Assembly: GCF_001999945.1 (NCBI RefSeq)
Contig: NZ_CP019650.1
Coordinates: forward strand, 2,046,001 to 2,110,000
Origin: Microbulbifer agarilyticus
GTDB lineage: Bacteria > Pseudomonadota > Gammaproteobacteria > Pseudomonadales > Cellvibrionaceae
Length of the DNA: 64,000 nt
Reading direction: 5' to 3'
In this document: positions 43,428-58,345 of the stretch, piece after piece
Position numbering within the stretch: position 1 is the stretch's first letter
Layout of the letters: every line of letters starts with the position of its first letter
Notes under the pieces: model-generated
What the model was told of the DNA's origin: nothing
Seen by the model: only the letters and a program-made list of their open reading frames with translations
Databases searched by the model: none
Position numbers and translations under genes: made by a program

Positions 43428-43691
43428 TTATGCGGTCTCGTCGAGAATTGCGAACGAGAGAAATGAGGTGAACAAGACCAGCCCAAGGACAAACGGCAGC
43501 AGTGGAAAACAGATCATCAGTAATGATGCGGCAATCCAGATGTTCTTCACCCAGTTGCGCTTGATCTGATAAGAACGGGAATAGCGCCGCAAATGACTGT
43601 CGCTTTCGTCAGGCAGGGCGATCTCACTCTCCCGAGGAAAAAAGCTTCGCACCAGAAGGGTGCAGTAAAAACGCAGCAGCATCCACAACAT
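43428..43691 (-). CDS. Small membrane protein of unknown function
   Basis: 87 aa with a hydrophobic N-terminus (MLWMLLRFYCTLLV), a charged middle (PDESDSHLRRYSRSYQIKRNW) and a C-terminal membrane segment (IWIAASLLMICFPLLPFVLGLVLF). I do not recognise the family. Bounded by a terminator downstream and the cysG region upstream. It is probably a real gene because no other coding frame competes. Confidence 0.6.
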   Translation of the reverse strand: MLWMLLRFYCTLLVRSFFPRESEIALPDESDSHLRRYSRSYQIKRNWVKNIWIAASLLMICFPLLPFVLGLVLFTSFLSFAILDETA

Positions 43692-43805
43692 AGAACCACC
43701 ATTGGCAAACGTCTCTCTGAGTATAGATAGGCGTTTGTTGGTGGGTGGTGGAGTGGATGCCTCGCTTGCTGTTATTCCTATAGGGTTGTTGCTGGCGCCG
43801 GTCTG

Positions 43806-45185
43806 TTACTGGTACCAGCCGAGGCTTTCCCGCAAAGTGACAACGCCGCCGATAATGGTAAGTGCCGGCGCCCCTACTTCGTGCTCCACTGCGAGTTGCG
43901 GCAGTGTGCCAATGGTGCCGACAATGACGCGCTGGTCTCTGGTGGTGCCCTTTTCTACCAGTGCTGCAGGTGTATCAGCATCCATACCGTGGGCGATGAG
44001 CTTCTCGGAAATAGTTGGCAGCCCGGTCAGGCCCATATAGAAGACCAGGGTCTGGTTCTTGGCGATCAGTTCATCCCAAGGGAGTACCAGATCGCCCTGC
44101 TTCAAATGACCAGTAATAAATCGTACAGACTGAGCGTGATCCCGGTGCGTCAGCGGAATTCCGGAATAGGCAGAACAGCCAATGGCCGCGGTGATACCCG
44201 GCACAACCTGGAACGGCACCTGGGCTTCTGCGAGCTTGTCGATTTCTTCGCCGCCGCGCCCGAACACGAAGGGATCCCCGCCCTTGAGGCGCAGGACCTT
44301 TTTACCCTCTTTTGCGAGGTCGACAAGAAGCTGGTTAATGTCGTCTTGAGGAACGGAGTGGAACTGCTTCATTTTGCCCACGTAGATGCGCTCGGCATCC
44401 CGTCGCACCAATTCCAGTACTTCGGTAGAAACCAGTCGATCGTAAAGCACGACATCCGCCTGCTGCATCAAACGCAAGGCGCGGAATGTGAGCAGGTCTG
44501 GATCGCCAGGACCGCCGCCAACCAGATATACCTCGCCGCTGGGCGCGGGTTTCGCCTTCCACTGCTGTAGCTCTGCGAGGATTGTCTGTTCTGCTTCAGC
44601 CTTGTGGCCGCGCTCGATCTGTCCGACCACTGGCCCGTTAAATACCCAGTGCCAAAAGTCTTTGCGCTGTGGTTCAGGCAGCGCTGCTTTCACCTTGTCA
44701 CGCAGGCGGCCGGCGAGCTCGGCAATGAGTCCGAGACCTGGCGACAGCAGTGTTTCGATTTGTGCGCGCAGCATACGCGTAAGAACGGGTGCGGAACCAC
44801 CGCTGGAAATACCGATTGCCAGTGGGCCGCGCTCGACAATAGAGGGGAAGGTAAAGGTGCAGTGCTCGGGTGAGTCCACCACATTCACCGGCAGGCGACG
44901 CGCGCGGGCATCAACCGATACCTGCGCGTTCACAGCTTCATCGGCAGTGGCTGCGACCACCATTTCAGCGTGGTCGAGCAGTTCCTCGCGGTATGTACCG
45001 ACAATGTACTCACCACTACTGGCCATCACCAGTTGGCGCAGCTCGTCGGTGATATCGGGAGCCACCACGAGCAGGCGTGCCTCCGCTTTACTGAGTAGCC
45101 GCGCTTTGCGCGTGGCGATGGTGCCGCCCCCAACAATGAGACAGGGGCGGTTTTTCAAATCAAAAGCGAGAGGCAGGTAACGCAA
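43806..45185 (-). CDS. cysG: Siroheme synthase CysG (fused dehydrogenase/ferrochelatase and methyltransferase)
   Basis: 459 aa, the normal fused form. The N-terminal domain (residues 1-150) has the NAD-binding [15 protein letters not shown] and the [30 protein letters not shown] region of precorrin-2 dehydrogenase/sirohydrochlorin ferrochelatase. The C-terminal domain (215 onward) has [19 protein letters not shown] and [13 protein letters not shown] of uroporphyrinogen-III methyltransferase. The product is siroheme for sulfite and nitrite reductases. It is 18 bases from serS in the same direction. Confidence 0.96.
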   Translation of the reverse strand: MRYLPLAFDLKNRPCLIVGGGTIATRKARLLSKAEARLLVVAPDITDELRQLVMASSGEYIVGTYREELLDHAEMVVAATADEAVNAQVSVDARARRLPVNVVDSPEHCTFTFPSIVERGPLAIGISSGGSAPVLTRMLRAQIETLLSPGLGLIAELAGRLRDKVKAALPEPQRKDFWHWVFNGPVVGQIERGHKAEAEQTILAELQQWKAKPAPSGEVYLVGGGPGDPDLLTFRALRLMQQADVVLYDRLVSTEVLELVRRDAERIYVGKMKQFHSVPQDDINQLLVDLAKEGKKVLRLKGGDPFVFGRGGEEIDKLAEAQVPFQVVPGITAAIGCSAYSGIPLTHRDHAQSVRFITGHLKQGDLVLPWDELIAKNQTLVFYMGLTGLPTISEKLIAHGMDADTPAALVEKGTTRDQRVIVGTIGTLPQLAVEHEVGAPALTIIGGVVTLRESLGWYQ

Positions 45186-45203
45186 GGTCTTAATCCATAC
45201 TGC

Positions 45204-46496
<1,293 letters not shown>

Positions 46497-46871
46497 TTAC
46501 AGATATTTCATTCCCAGCGTGATCGCCGCTGCGGTTGCAGCGAGGCACACCAGAAGGCTGACCACGATGTAGGCCAGCGCCGTTAAAGGCTGGCCATTGT
46601 GCCACAACAGCACAGTTTCCAGCGAGAAGGTCGAAAAGGTTGTGAGGGCGCCAAATAGTCCCGTCATGATAAGTAGCCGCCACTCGTGTCCAAGCATGCC
46701 GCGCTCAATGATCAAAACATAGGCAATGCCAATCAGCAGGGAGCCCACCACATTCACAATCAGCGTGCCGAGTGGGAAGCGATGCTCGAAGACCGGGAAG
46801 GCCCAAACGCCCACGAGGTGGCGCAATATGGCGCCCACCGCTCCTCCCAGAGCAATTGCTATCCACTGCAT
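46497..46871 (-). CDS. crcB: Fluoride exporter CrcB/Fluc
   Basis: 124 aa with four membrane segments. Family signatures: GGAVGAILRH at the N-terminus, GTLIVNVVGSLLIG and GLFGALTTFSTFSLE. It forms dual-topology fluoride channels that relieve fluoride toxicity. The ATG at 46871 has AAGGA nine bases before it and matches the family start. The frame is open 14 codons further upstream. Confidence 0.95.
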   Translation of the reverse strand: MQWIAIALGGAVGAILRHLVGVWAFPVFEHRFPLGTLIVNVVGSLLIGIAYVLIIERGMLGHEWRLLIMTGLFGALTTFSTFSLETVLLWHNGQPLTALAYIVVSLLVCLAATAAAITLGMKYL

Positions 46872-46960
46872 GGTTTTGAGTCCTTGTTGCTGAGCTGTCC
46901 CGGTACACGACACGTCGGCGTACCAGGTTGGTACGGCTTCGATAGTATTGGTGGCGGATT

Positions 46961-48310
46961 TTAACGTTTTTCCGATTGCGGGTATCGCTGCCGGGGGCTT
47001 TTTTGATTCAGCTCGCGCAGCTTTTGCAGTTTTTCCTCGATCTTGAGCTCCATACCGCGCGGCACCGGATCGTAATAGCGGCGCCCGGCAATGGCTTCGG
47101 GGAAATAGCTTTCCCCTGCTGCGAACCCATCTGGTTCGTCGTGGGCATATCGGTAGTCCGCGCCGTGGGCCATTTCCTTGGCAAGCTTGGTGGGGGCATT
47201 GCGCAGGTGGACCGGCACCTCGTGACTGGGTTCCCGGCGAATATCCGCCAGTACCCGTTTGTACGCGCTGTAGACCGCATTACTCTTGGCGGCGATGGCC
47301 AGGTAAACGATGGCCTGGGCAATCGCCAGCTCTCCTTCGGGGCTTCCCAGTCGCTCTTGTACATCCCACGCATTTAGCGCAATCTCCAGCGCGCGTGGGT
47401 CTGCATTGCCGATATCTTCACTGGCCATGCGTACCGCCCGCCGGGCCACGTACAAGGGGTCGCAACCGCCGTCGATCATGCGTGCAAACCAGTACAGCGC
47501 CGCGTCCGGGTCGGAACCGCGTACTGCCTTGTGTAGCGCAGAAATCTGGTCATAGAAGAAGTCGCCGCCTTTATCGAAGCGTCGCACATCAGCCGTGAGT
47601 ACCTCAGCAAGCACATCTTCGTCGATAACCTGTTTGCCGCCCTCTTCCCGCGAGAGATCGCAGGCAATCTCCAGCAGGTTTAACGCGCTGCGCGCATCGC
47701 CATCAGCGCTCAGGGTGATCTTGTCGAGCACCTCATCAGATATCGCAATATTGCGCTTTTGCAGCTCTTCGTCTTGTTCCAGTGCGCGCCGCAACAAACC
47801 AGAAAGCTCTTCCTGGCTGAGGCTGCGCAGCAGGTATACGCGGCAGCGCGATAAGAGTGCGTTATTGAGTTCAAACGCGGGATTTTCAGTGGTGGCACCA
47901 ACGAAGGTGACAGTGCCCTCTTCTACGTATGGCAGGAACGCGTCCTGTTGTGATTTGTTAAACCGGTGTACCTCATCCACAAACAGGATGGTGCCGCGGC
48001 CGCTCTGCGCTGCATGCTGCTCGGCCTCAGCTACCGCCTGGCGAATTTCCTTAACCCCGGCCAATACGGCGGATAGCGTCGCGAAGCGCGCATCGCATTC
48101 CTGTGCAAGCAGACGCGCAAAGGTCGTTTTGCCCACGCCGGGCGGCCCCCACAGGACCATAGAGTGCAGCTGGCCGCGCTCTACAGCCTCGCGCAAGGGT
48201 TTCCCCTGCCCCAATAAATGCGTCTGGCCCACATAGTGGGCCAGAGTGGTAGGCCGCATGCGTGCGGCCAGAGGCTGATGCCGGCGCGGTGACCGGAATA
48301 AGTCATTCAT
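46961..48310 (-). CDS. rarA: Replication-associated recombination protein A (RarA/MgsA)
   Basis: 449 aa AAA+ ATPase related to eukaryotic WRNIP1/Mgs1. Acts at stalled replication forks. Walker [13 protein letters not shown] near residue 56, Walker [24 protein letters not shown], and sensor region [24 protein letters not shown]. The start codon overlaps the lolA stop by eight bases. Confidence 0.95.
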   Translation of the reverse strand: MNDLFRSPRRHQPLAARMRPTTLAHYVGQTHLLGQGKPLREAVERGQLHSMVLWGPPGVGKTTFARLLAQECDARFATLSAVLAGVKEIRQAVAEAEQHAAQSGRGTILFVDEVHRFNKSQQDAFLPYVEEGTVTFVGATTENPAFELNNALLSRCRVYLLRSLSQEELSGLLRRALEQDEELQKRNIAISDEVLDKITLSADGDARSALNLLEIACDLSREEGGKQVIDEDVLAEVLTADVRRFDKGGDFFYDQISALHKAVRGSDPDAALYWFARMIDGGCDPLYVARRAVRMASEDIGNADPRALEIALNAWDVQERLGSPEGELAIAQAIVYLAIAAKSNAVYSAYKRVLADIRREPSHEVPVHLRNAPTKLAKEMAHGADYRYAHDEPDGFAAGESYFPEAIAGRRYYDPVPRGMELKIEEKLQKLRELNQKSPRQRYPQSEKR

Positions 48311-48920
48311 CGCGGATAACGTCGGTGCCCTTGGGTGGCTTGAAATTGAAGATACTTGAGGACAGTGAAGGATTGGCCTTCAAACCATTGAATTTGATAT
48401 CGGTGGTCTGGCCCATACCATCGCGCACGGTCATCGCGGAGGGCAGGCCCTTCTTGTCAAAGCGAATCACCATGGACTTAAAGGGGGCGCCGGCACGCTT
48501 TGGCGTCAGGTAGTATGCGCCCTTTTTGTTTTGTACGTTAAACGAACCGCGAATTTCTTCGACCTTGCCGCCGAGCAGCAGTGCCGGTGTTTCCTTCATA
48601 CGCTTGTCTACCGGGCGAATCGTTACCTGCTCCAGGTCCGGGTCATACAACCACAGCTTTTTGTTGTTGGTTACCAGTAGCTGCGGGAATGGCTCACCGG
48701 TTTGCCAGCGCAGGCGGCCCGGGCGCTGTACCGAGAAGTTACCGCTGCTTTTCTGCAGGGTTTTGCCCTTCTGGTCTTTCAATGTCTGGCGGAAATTGCC
48801 AGAAATGGCGCCCAGTGGCTGTAGTAAACGGCTCAACTCATCACTTGCATCGGCGCTTGAGGCATTGCTGCCAAAAGCAAACCCCAGGGCAATCAGGAAG
48901 GTGCTCAGTGTGCGTTTCAT
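48303..48920 (-). CDS. lolA: Outer-membrane lipoprotein carrier protein LolA
   Basis: 205 aa with a signal peptide ([22 protein letters not shown]). Periplasmic chaperone that carries lipoproteins from LolCDE to LolB. Visible family features: [43 protein letters not shown], and the strand [23 protein letters not shown] at 48920 follows GGGAG; the frame opens 10 codons earlier without support. Standard neighbour of ftsK and rarA. Confidence 0.94.
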   Translation of the reverse strand: MKRTLSTFLIALGFAFGSNASSADASDELSRLLQPLGAISGNFRQTLKDQKGKTLQKSSGNFSVQRPGRLRWQTGEPFPQLLVTNNKKLWLYDPDLEQVTIRPVDKRMKETPALLLGGKVEEIRGSFNVQNKKGAYYLTPKRAGAPFKSMVIRFDKKGLPSAMTVRDGMGQTTDIKFNGLKANPSLSSSIFNFKPPKGTDVIRDE

Positions 48921-49020
48921 AGATGGGCTCCCAAAATCGATGCGTTCCAATTTGCGAATCTGTCCCTAAAGCCTAGCCCCTGGCACGTGAACCAGCCCTG
49001 AACCGGGAGGATAAACCTTG

Positions 49021-51345
49021 CTACGCGGGTGGTGGTGCCAGAACTTCGCGGTTGCCGTTGGCTTGTTGTGCCGATACGACCCCGGCGGCTTCCATGGCTT
49101 CGATCATGCGCGCGGCGCGATTGTAGCCGATGCGCAGTTGTCGCTGTACCGAAGAAATGGAGGCCTTACGGGATTTGGTCACGAAAGCGACTGCTTCGTC
49201 GTAGAGTGCATCCGTCTCAGGGTCGTCCTCGCCCCCCTCCGTTGCCATGCCAGGTACTGGGATGCTGTTGTTGGAATCATCGACGATGCCGTCAATGTAT
49301 TCGGGCTCGCCGCGACGGCACCAGTCTGCCACAACTTGGTGCACCTCATGGTCGTCAACAAAGGCTCCGTGCACCCTTATGGGTACCGCTGTACCCGGCG
49401 GTAGGTATAGCATGTCGCCGTGTCCGAGCAACTGTTCAGCACCACCCTGATCCAAAATGGTGCGCGAGTCGACTTTGGACGAAACCTGAAAGGCCATACG
49501 GGTGGGTACGTTGGCTTTGATCAGGCCGGTAATCACGTCCACGGAGGGCCGCTGGGTGGCAAGCAACAGGTGAATACCGGCGGCACGGGCTTTCTGCGCA
49601 ATCCGCGCGATCAGCTGTTCCACCTTCTTGCCGACGATCATCATCATGTCGGCGAATTCGTCAATCACCACCACGATGGCCGGCAATGGCTTGAGGTGCG
49701 GTGCAGTCTGCTCCGCTTCGGGCACGCTGGACATTGGATCAGGCTGCCAGATCGGGTCTATCAGCGGCTCACCTTTCGCAATGGCGTCGTTAACCTTGCG
49801 GTTAAAGCCCGCCAGGTTTCGCACACCCATGGCTGCCATCAGCTTGTAGCGACGCTCCATTTCACCCACGCACCAGCGCAAGCCATTGGCAGCGTCGTTC
49901 ATGTCGGTGATAACCGGCGTCAACAGGTGCGGAATTCCCTCGTATACCGAGAGCTCCAGCATCTTCGGGTCCACAAGAATGAGGCGTACCTCGTCAGGTG
50001 TGGACTTATAGAGAAGGCTGAGCAGCATCACGTTGATGCCGACGGATTTACCGGAGCCAGTGGTACCGGCAACCAGTAGGTGTGGCATCTTGGCAAGGTC
50101 TGCAACGACCGGTTGGCCAGCAATATCGTGGCCCAGAGCCAAGGTCAGTGCGGAGCTGGATTTGTCGTACACCTCTGCACCGAGCACCTCGGTGAGGCGC
50201 ACCATCTGGCGGTTTTCGTTGGGGATCTCGATGCCCACGACAGACTTACCGGGGATCACTTCCACCACACGCACACTGATCACCGCCAGCGAGCGCGCAA
50301 GGTCTTTCGCCAGATTGGTGATACGGCTGACTTTTACACCGGGAGCGGGCTGAATCTCAAAGCGGGTGACCACCGGACCCGGCAGAACCGAAACTACTTC
50401 GGCGACTACACCAAAATCTTTGAGTTTTAGCTCGAGCAAACGCGAGAGCGCTTCAAGGGCTTCACGGCTAAAGCCCGCCTTCTTATTCGTATCCGCAGGA
50501 TCCAGCAGCGAGAGCGCAGGCAGTGAGCCGGTAACGGGACCTTTAAACAGCTCACCCTGCTTCTCTTTGGCGGCACGGGGGCTTTGCTTGGGTGGCGGCG
50601 CGACGGCTGCGATCTTGGGCGCCTGGCGCTTGGCGGTCCGCTGCTTTTCTTCCTCGACAGCCGCCTTGCGCACGACGATGGCCTCGCGCGCTACACGCTG
50701 CTCTTCGCGCTGTTTACGCGCACGCGCCACACGCGTACCGACCCAACTGATGGCGAACAGTACGCTGCGGCCAATGTCTTCCAGTAATTGCAGCCAGGAC
50801 ATGCCTGTGAACACCGTCACCCCGATAGCAAACAGGGCGAGCAGTAAGATCGTTGCCCCGACGTAGCCGAGGCCAGTTTCCATAAATGAGGAGACCGCTG
50901 CGCCGATGATGCCGCCGTTGGAAAACGGCATGGGTTGCTCGGCTTCGCTAAAGCACAGGGTCGATATGGCAGCGCCGGCTACCAGCAGCACCATCAGGCC
51001 CGCGACACGCAGCGCAAAGAGTGGACCGTGAAAGCGGGCGTTCTTGTCACGCAGGATTCGATAGGCGCGCCAGCTGATCAGTATGGGGAACAGATAGGCC
51101 ATCCAGCCCAGCAGGGACAGGCAGACATCCGCGAGCCAGGCACCGGTAGGACCAATGGCATTCTGGATATCACCGCCACTCCCGGTATGGGACCAACCGG
51201 GATCCTGAGCGCTGTAACTGAGCAGGCTGATGCCGACGAGCAATGCGCCGGCAAGGAGTCCGATCAGGGCGCCCTCGCGGACAATACGGGCGATAAGGGA
51301 TTCAGGGATGGCTGCCCCGGAATCGGTTTCACTTTCAGCCTTCAA
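49021..51345 (-). CDS. ftsK: DNA translocase FtsK
   Basis: 774 aa, a short FtsK without a long linker. Four or five N-terminal membrane segments ([18 protein letters not shown] through [16 protein letters not shown]) anchor it at the septum. The motor domain has Walker [16 protein letters not shown] near residue 427 and Walker [12 protein letters not shown]. The C-terminal winged-helix gamma domain ([22 protein letters not shown]) reads polar DNA motifs and activates XerCD at dif. The frame's start is the ATG at 51345. Confidence 0.96.
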   Translation of the reverse strand: MKAESETDSGAAIPESLIARIVREGALIGLLAGALLVGISLLSYSAQDPGWSHTGSGGDIQNAIGPTGAWLADVCLSLLGWMAYLFPILISWRAYRILRDKNARFHGPLFALRVAGLMVLLVAGAAISTLCFSEAEQPMPFSNGGIIGAAVSSFMETGLGYVGATILLLALFAIGVTVFTGMSWLQLLEDIGRSVLFAISWVGTRVARARKQREEQRVAREAIVVRKAAVEEEKQRTAKRQAPKIAAVAPPPKQSPRAAKEKQGELFKGPVTGSLPALSLLDPADTNKKAGFSREALEALSRLLELKLKDFGVVAEVVSVLPGPVVTRFEIQPAPGVKVSRITNLAKDLARSLAVISVRVVEVIPGKSVVGIEIPNENRQMVRLTEVLGAEVYDKSSSALTLALGHDIAGQPVVADLAKMPHLLVAGTTGSGKSVGINVMLLSLLYKSTPDEVRLILVDPKMLELSVYEGIPHLLTPVITDMNDAANGLRWCVGEMERRYKLMAAMGVRNLAGFNRKVNDAIAKGEPLIDPIWQPDPMSSVPEAEQTAPHLKPLPAIVVVIDEFADMMMIVGKKVEQLIARIAQKARAAGIHLLLATQRPSVDVITGLIKANVPTRMAFQVSSKVDSRTILDQGGAEQLLGHGDMLYLPPGTAVPIRVHGAFVDDHEVHQVVADWCRRGEPEYIDGIVDDSNNSIPVPGMATEGGEDDPETDALYDEAVAFVTKSRKASISSVQRQLRIGYNRAARMIEAMEAAGVVSAQQANGNREVLAPPPA

Positions 51346-52895
<1,550 letters not shown>

Positions 52896-52925
52896 ATCCG
52901 TCGCCTGATATACAGGCTAAGGGTG

Positions 52926-52951
52926 AAAAGGCGGCTTAGGCCGCCTTTTTT
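52926..52951 (+). terminator. Terminator after trxB
   Basis: AAGGCGG-cttagg-CCGCCTT stem followed by six T; separates trxB from aat. Confidence 0.88.
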
Positions 52952-53001
52952 GTCCGTTGCAATCAGGCACACCACCAATAGACACAGCAATACCCGCAGT
53001 T

Positions 53002-53727
53002 ATGGATGACATCCTCACGCTACTCGACCCGGACCGGGTAGAGTTTCCGGACACGTCACATGCGCTGACCGATCCCAATGGTTTACTGGCCGTCGGTGGG
53101 GATTTGACGTCGGACTGGCTGCTGGCGGCCTATCGCAAGGGTATCTTTCCCTGGTTCTCTGATGATCAGCCCATTCTCTGGTGGTCGCCCTCCCCGCGCT
53201 GTGTGGTTGCCCCTCAGTCGCTATCGTTCAGCCGCAGCCTGCGTAAATTGATTCGCAAGCAGCGATTCACAGTGACCTTCGATCGGGCGTTCGAGGAAGT
53301 AATGCGCGGGTGCGCAGCGCCCAGAGCAGACGATGAGGGCACATGGATAACCGATGACATGCACGATGCCTATGTGGAGATGCATGGGCAGGGCCATGCG
53401 CATTCGGTCGAAGTGTGGCTAGACAATGAGTTGGTCGGGGGGCTCTACGGGTTGAGCATAGGCCGCGTGTTTTTCGGCGAATCGATGTTCCATCGAGCAA
53501 CGGATGCCTCCAAAGTGGCGTTTGCCCACTTGGTTCGGCAGCTCGCCCGCTGGGGCTGTGAACTCATTGATTGCCAGGTCACCAACCCTCACCTCAATAG
53601 CCTCGGTGCGCAGGAGGTGTCTCGCGAGGTGTTTGAGGAGCGACTGGCCGACGGTGTCTCCCAGCCGCCCTTCCCTGCTCCCTGGCCGGGGGCTCCGGAT
53701 GCCGACCTCTTTATTGAGAATCCCTAA
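53002..53727 (+). CDS. aat: Leucyl/phenylalanyl-tRNA-protein transferase
   Basis: 241 aa. Adds Leu or Phe to proteins with N-terminal Arg or Lys, marking them for ClpS/ClpAP. Family signatures: GLLAVGGDLTSDWLLAAYRKGIFPWFSDDQPILWWSP, and the late GCELIDCQVTNPHLNSLGAQEVSREVF. The ATG at 53002 fits the family start; the open frame begins with TTG at 52957. Part of a local N-degron set with bpt, clpA and clpS. Confidence 0.94.
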   Translation: MDDILTLLDPDRVEFPDTSHALTDPNGLLAVGGDLTSDWLLAAYRKGIFPWFSDDQPILWWSPSPRCVVAPQSLSFSRSLRKLIRKQRFTVTFDRAFEEVMRGCAAPRADDEGTWITDDMHDAYVEMHGQGHAHSVEVWLDNELVGGLYGLSIGRVFFGESMFHRATDASKVAFAHLVRQLARWGCELIDCQVTNPHLNSLGAQEVSREVFEERLADGVSQPPFPAPWPGAPDADLFIENP

Positions 53728-53944
53728 GCTTCTTACCATTGGCTTACCGGTCGCTTATCGGTCATTAAGTTTGAGTTTTGGCCGACTGCAAATTACCCTG
53801 CCGGTTAGAAGAATTATGTGCGCCCTTAATGAATGGCGACCTCTGACTTCCCAGTTCAAGCTCTCAACCTTTTACCCCTCAAGGAGGCTGCAGCCACGTG
53901 ATCAACGGTTTCCGTAGTCGTATTTTCCGAAGGGTGACCAGCCC

Positions 53945-54664
53945 GTGAGCCAGCTCTCACAGCTCGATTCCGTACGCCTGCTTGCGACTCTGCCGCACCC
54001 TTGCGGTTATCTGGAGGATCGCGAGGCGACAACCGTATTTGTGGACCCTCAAACACCGATTGATTCCCGACTTTACAGCCGGCTGTCTGAGCTTGGTTTT
54101 CGCCGCAGTGGCAATTACTTGTACAGGCCGCAGTGCGCGACCTGCCACGCCTGTGTGCCGGCGCGCGTTCCGGTTGAGCTGTTTGTACCCAATCGGAATC
54201 AGCGCCGTTGCTGGCGCAGGAACAAGGATCTCGACGTATTCCACCGTCAGGATATTGATACGGATGAGCAATATGAGATGTACGCGCGCTATATCGAAGC
54301 GCGTCATCGTGACGGTGAGATGTATCCGCCTAGCCGCGAGCAGTTCCGAAGCTTTCTGAATAATGCCTGGGGAAGCACCCGCTATCTCGAGTTTCGCGCG
54401 CGTGACCGACTGGTGGCGACAGCGGTAACCGATGTGCTGAATGGTGGGGTGTCTGCCATCTACACCTTTTACGACCCCGATGAAATCAAGCGCAGTCTGG
54501 GAACCTATGCAATTCTGTACCAGATTGAATGGACGCGTCGCTTGGGGCTACCGAGCCTGTATCTGGGCTATTGGATACGCCAATGCGCCAAAATGGCCTA
54601 CAAAAATCAGTTTCAGCCACTGGAGTATTTGACCGACGGTCGCTGGACGCTCAAGTCTGATTAA
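53945..54664 (+). CDS. bpt: Aspartate/glutamate leucyltransferase Bpt (ATE-like)
   Basis: 239 aa. Attaches Leu to N-terminal Asp or Glu. Four Cys in the N-terminal part are visible (PHPCGY, then PQCATCHACVP), along with the C-terminal acyltransferase domain (NQRRCWRRNKDL, YILYQIEWTRRLGLPSLYLGYWI-like). It starts with GTG; AAGGGTGACC upstream is its ribosome site. Lies between aat and infA. Confidence 0.93.
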   Translation: MSQLSQLDSVRLLATLPHPCGYLEDREATTVFVDPQTPIDSRLYSRLSELGFRRSGNYLYRPQCATCHACVPARVPVELFVPNRNQRRCWRRNKDLDVFHRQDIDTDEQYEMYARYIEARHRDGEMYPPSREQFRSFLNNAWGSTRYLEFRARDRLVATAVTDVLNGGVSAIYTFYDPDEIKRSLGTYAILYQIEWTRRLGLPSLYLGYWIRQCAKMAYKNQFQPLEYLTDGRWTLKSD

Positions 54665-54882
54665 GGGCTGCTCCCCCTACCTTTCGCCCTACTGCCGCGG
54701 GCTTGGTATCAATTCCCGGTTTTACTTGGCCTGCAGACACTTTTCGTGCAAAATGCACGCCCGTCGTACCGCCGGCTCCAGCTACAGTATCCATGACGGT
54801 TACACGAAAGTGCCTGTCGGAGTCTGGAATTTACATTACCTGGCGGAATAGCTAGTACAAATCAATCAAGGGTTGCTGCCGC

Positions 54883-55101
54883 ATGGCAAAAGACGATTAC
54901 ATTGAAATGGAAGGCGAGGTGATCGACACCCTGCCTAACACCACCTTCCGCGTGAAACTGGAAAACGGACATGTCGTGATCGCGCACATCTCCGGAAAAA
55001 TGCGCAAAAACTACATTCGCATTCTAACTGGCGACAAGGTCAAGGTAGAGCTGACTCCTTACGACCTGAGCAAAGGCCGCATTACCTACCGCGCCCGCTA
55101 A
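54883..55101 (+). CDS. infA: Translation initiation factor IF-1
   Basis: 72 aa, exactly the family length, a single S1-like OB fold ([39 protein letters not shown]). Binds the ribosomal A site during initiation. Followed by a bidirectional terminator. Confidence 0.98.
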   Translation: MAKDDYIEMEGEVIDTLPNTTFRVKLENGHVVIAHISGKMRKNYIRILTGDKVKVELTPYDLSKGRITYRAR

Positions 55102-55138
55102 TTGCTCGCCAGCAATACACCGGTATTGCACGCGTAAT

Positions 55139-55169
55139 AAAAAAGCCACCGCAAGCGGTGGCTTTTTTG
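55139..55169. terminator. Bidirectional terminator between infA and clpA
   Basis: AAAAAAGCCACCGC-aa-GCGGTGGCTTTTTT: a 16-bp near-perfect stem with A-run before and T-run after, suiting both convergent genes. Confidence 0.92.
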
Positions 55170-55185
55170 GTTTCTGAGTTTGCAA

Positions 55186-57471
55186 TCAATGCAGAGCTGG
55201 TACTGCCGTGTTGATTTTGAGTTGATCGTCCTCAACGGTAACTTCCACCTTACCGCCCTCATCTGACAGATCCCCAAACAGAACAGCCTCTGCCAATGGC
55301 TTGCGCAGCTTCTCACGAATGAGTCGCGCCATTGGGCGTGCGCCCATCTTCTCGTCATAGCCGTTGCGAGCGAGCCATTCGCGCGCTTCGTCATCCACTT
55401 CCAGGGTGACGCGCGACTCATCGAGTTGGGCCTGCAGTTCGACAACAAATTTGTCCACCACGGTTTTGACTACAGCCACATCGAGCGCACCAAACTGGAT
55501 GATGCTGTCGAGGCGATTGCGGAATTCTGGAGTGAACATTTTCTTGATCTCCTCCATGCCATCGGTGCTGTGATCCTGATTGGCAAAGCCGATTGAGCGA
55601 CGGCTCATCAGCTCCGCCCCCGCGTTGGTGGTCATAATCAGGATGACATTACGGAAGTCGGCTTTGCGGCCGTTATTGTCCGTCAACGTACCGTGGTCCA
55701 TCACCTGCAACAGCAGGTTAAACACTTCCGGGTGTGCCTTTTCAATCTCATCGAGCAGTACCACGCTATGGGGGTGCTTGGTCACCGCGTCGGTCAGCAG
55801 GCCGCCCTGGTCAAATCCCACATATCCGGGAGGTGCACCGATCAAGCGAGACACGGTGTGGCGCTCCATGTATTCGGACATGTCGAAGCGAATCAGCTCG
55901 ATGCCCATCACCTGGGCAAGCTGGCGACACAATTCCGTTTTACCGACACCTGTCGGCCCAGCGAACAGGAAGGAACCGATGGGCTTCTCTTCTGCACCGA
56001 GTCCAGCGCGCGCCAGCTTGATGGAAGTGCTGAGTGCTTCAATGGCCAGATCCTGGCCGAACACGACCATCTTGAGATTCTCGTCCAGCTTGGCTAGTGC
56101 CGCTTTGTCGGAAGCGGAGACGCTCTTCGCAGGAATACGTGCCATTTTGGCAACGACATTTTCGATTTCGGTAACGGAGATCGTATCGGTGCGCTGATCC
56201 GCCGGCTGCAGAGCCTGGTAAGCGCCGGCCTCGTCGATCACATCGATGGCCTTATCTGGCAGAAAACGCTCAGTGATATGGCGGTTGGCCAGTTGTGCCG
56301 CCGCCTCGAGTGCCGAGTCGGTAAAGCGCACCTTGTGGTGGTCTTCAAAGCAAGGCTTCAGGCCCTGAAGAATTTGCACGGTTTCCTCGACGGAAGGCTC
56401 GTGCACGTCGATTTTCTGGAAGCGACGAGACAGCGCGCGGTCTTTCTCGAAGATACCGCGGTATTCGTTGAATGTTGTAGAACCAATGCAGCGCAGCTGG
56501 CCGCTAGAAAGCAGTGGTTTCAGCAGGTTTGATGCATCCATAACGCCGCCGGACGCGGCGCCAGCACCAATAATGGTATGAATTTCGTCAATAAACAGTA
56601 CCGCGTGCTCGCGCTTCTTCAGTTCGGCCAACAAGGCTTTAAAGCGCTTTTCAAAATCTCCACGGTACTTGGTACCCGCCAGCAGCGAACCCAGGTCGAG
56701 AGAATAGATGGTGCTTTCCTGCAGTGGTTCGGGCACTTCCCCGTCGACAATACGGCGCGCCAAGCCCTCGGCAATGGCGGTTTTACCGACACCGGATTCA
56801 CCGACCAGGAGAGGATTGTTTTTGCGGCGGCGTGCGAGTACCTGTGTCACTCGCTCTACTTCGGGTGCACGGCCAACCAGTGGATCAATGCGCCCGAGAA
56901 TGGCTTCCTGATTCAGATTGGTGGCGTAACTCTCGAGCGGGTCTGAGCCACCGGGCTCGGCAGTGGTGCCAAGCTCCTCGTCCACCTGCTCGGGAGATGG
57001 GTCTGGGTTGTTGTGAGTACCGTTGCCACCGGAGCTCACACGAGAAATACCATGGGTGATGTAATTCACCACATCAATGCGGGCGACACTCTGCTGTTTC
57101 AGGTAATACACCGCCTGACTTTCCTGTTCACAGAAAATCGCCACAAGCACGTTCGCCCCGGTGACCTCTTTTTTACCGGAGGACTGCACGTGGAAAACCG
57201 CACGCTGCAACACACGCTGGAAACCAAGGGTCGGCTGGGTTTCCCGATCGGTATCGTTCTCGGGAATGAGTGGCGTGGTGGAATCGACAAACTCCAGCAG
57301 TTCACGGCGCAGTGCACTGAGGTCTGCGCCACACGCATGCAGGACATCCGCCGCGGATTCATTGTCCAGCAGCGCCAGTAGCAGGTGCTCAACGGTCATA
57401 AACTCGTGGCGTTTCGCCCGTGCACCTTTGAACGCTAGATTGAGCGTTACCTCTAAATCCTTGCTGAGCAT
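55186..57471 (-). CDS. clpA: ATP-dependent Clp protease ATP-binding subunit ClpA
   Basis: 761 aa. N-domain ([35 protein letters not shown]) binds ClpS. First AAA module with [15 protein letters not shown] near residue 224, second with [15 protein letters not shown] near residue 500. An acidic/Gly spacer separates the N-domain from D1. It unfolds substrates, including N-degron proteins, for ClpP. clpS lies 131 bases upstream. Confidence 0.97.
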   Translation of the reverse strand: MLSKDLEVTLNLAFKGARAKRHEFMTVEHLLLALLDNESAADVLHACGADLSALRRELLEFVDSTTPLIPENDTDRETQPTLGFQRVLQRAVFHVQSSGKKEVTGANVLVAIFCEQESQAVYYLKQQSVARIDVVNYITHGISRVSSGGNGTHNNPDPSPEQVDEELGTTAEPGGSDPLESYATNLNQEAILGRIDPLVGRAPEVERVTQVLARRRKNNPLLVGESGVGKTAIAEGLARRIVDGEVPEPLQESTIYSLDLGSLLAGTKYRGDFEKRFKALLAELKKREHAVLFIDEIHTIIGAGAASGGVMDASNLLKPLLSSGQLRCIGSTTFNEYRGIFEKDRALSRRFQKIDVHEPSVEETVQILQGLKPCFEDHHKVRFTDSALEAAAQLANRHITERFLPDKAIDVIDEAGAYQALQPADQRTDTISVTEIENVVAKMARIPAKSVSASDKAALAKLDENLKMVVFGQDLAIEALSTSIKLARAGLGAEEKPIGSFLFAGPTGVGKTELCRQLAQVMGIELIRFDMSEYMERHTVSRLIGAPPGYVGFDQGGLLTDAVTKHPHSVVLLDEIEKAHPEVFNLLLQVMDHGTLTDNNGRKADFRNVILIMTTNAGAELMSRRSIGFANQDHSTDGMEEIKKMFTPEFRNRLDSIIQFGALDVAVVKTVVDKFVVELQAQLDESRVTLEVDDEAREWLARNGYDEKMGARPMARLIREKLRKPLAEAVLFGDLSDEGGKVEVTVEDDQLKINTAVPALH

Positions 57472-57602
57472 TTAAACCTCAAAACCTTACTGGCCAATGT
57501 CGTCCGGATTGTCACTGAGTACACCCGGCATTCCTAATGCGTTGCCGGCAATTCCGGCCGGAAAGTCATACCAAGCCCAAGCCTGGCGCCGATTGTGCTG
57601 GG

Positions 57603-57998
57603 TCAACCCTCCTCGCCTTGTTCATCGTCTTCGTCGGCTTCGATTTCACACAAAAGCGGATGTTCATTGTCACGCGCAAACTGATTTACCTGCGCGGCCT
57701 TTGTTTCCGCAATATCTCGAGTATAGACACCACAGATGGCTTTTCCCTTGGTGTGAACCTGCAACATCAGTTGAGTGGCGCGCTCGCGATTGACATAAAA
57801 AAACAACTCAAGTGCTTCTACGACAAATTCCATCGGGGTGTAGTCGTCATTAAGCATGACCACCTTGTACATTGGGGGACGTTTTAATTGCGGACGCGCC
57901 TCGGCTAGTGCTGTATCCCCCTGCCCCTCGTGAAAATGATAGTCGTCATCATCCGCACCTTGATCCGAGTGTAGTTTAATGATTTGCGAATTTCCCAT
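57603..57998 (-). CDS. clpS: ClpS adaptor protein
   Basis: 131 aa. Binds N-terminal Leu, Phe, Trp or Tyr and delivers substrates to ClpA. Recognisable core: [23 protein letters not shown], and [21 protein letters not shown] longer acidic tail ([13 protein letters not shown]) follows the usual end. ATG at 57998 is preferred over an upstream TTG. Confidence 0.95.
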   Translation of the reverse strand: MGNSQIIKLHSDQGADDDDYHFHEGQGDTALAEARPQLKRPPMYKVVMLNDDYTPMEFVVEALELFFYVNRERATQLMLQVHTKGKAICGVYTRDIAETKAAQVNQFARDNEHPLLCEIEADEDDEQGEEG

Positions 57999-58345
57999 AG
58001 TGTCAGTCAATCAATCTTGAAGAATCAGTTCACAGTCGTGACGCTATTTTTACCTAATCGAAAAATAGTCAGAACGATTATTGGATGTCCAGTCATTTTG
58101 CTTGAGTCAGCAAACCAGCATTGTAACCCCAAACCGGCCCGGACACAGTGCGGCTGGGGATATTCGCTTGACAAGACTGGAGTGGTTGGCTACAAGAGGT
58201 AGTAACCGCGCCAAGTGGTTAATTAGGCACACGTACAATAGCGGATGCATTTGTACTCACAAGCAAGCGCATGAAGCGCGATAACAATAAAGACATCATG
58301 TTTAGGCGGCCAGCAGTCGCCCCGGCAATTTAGAGGGATTTCGCC

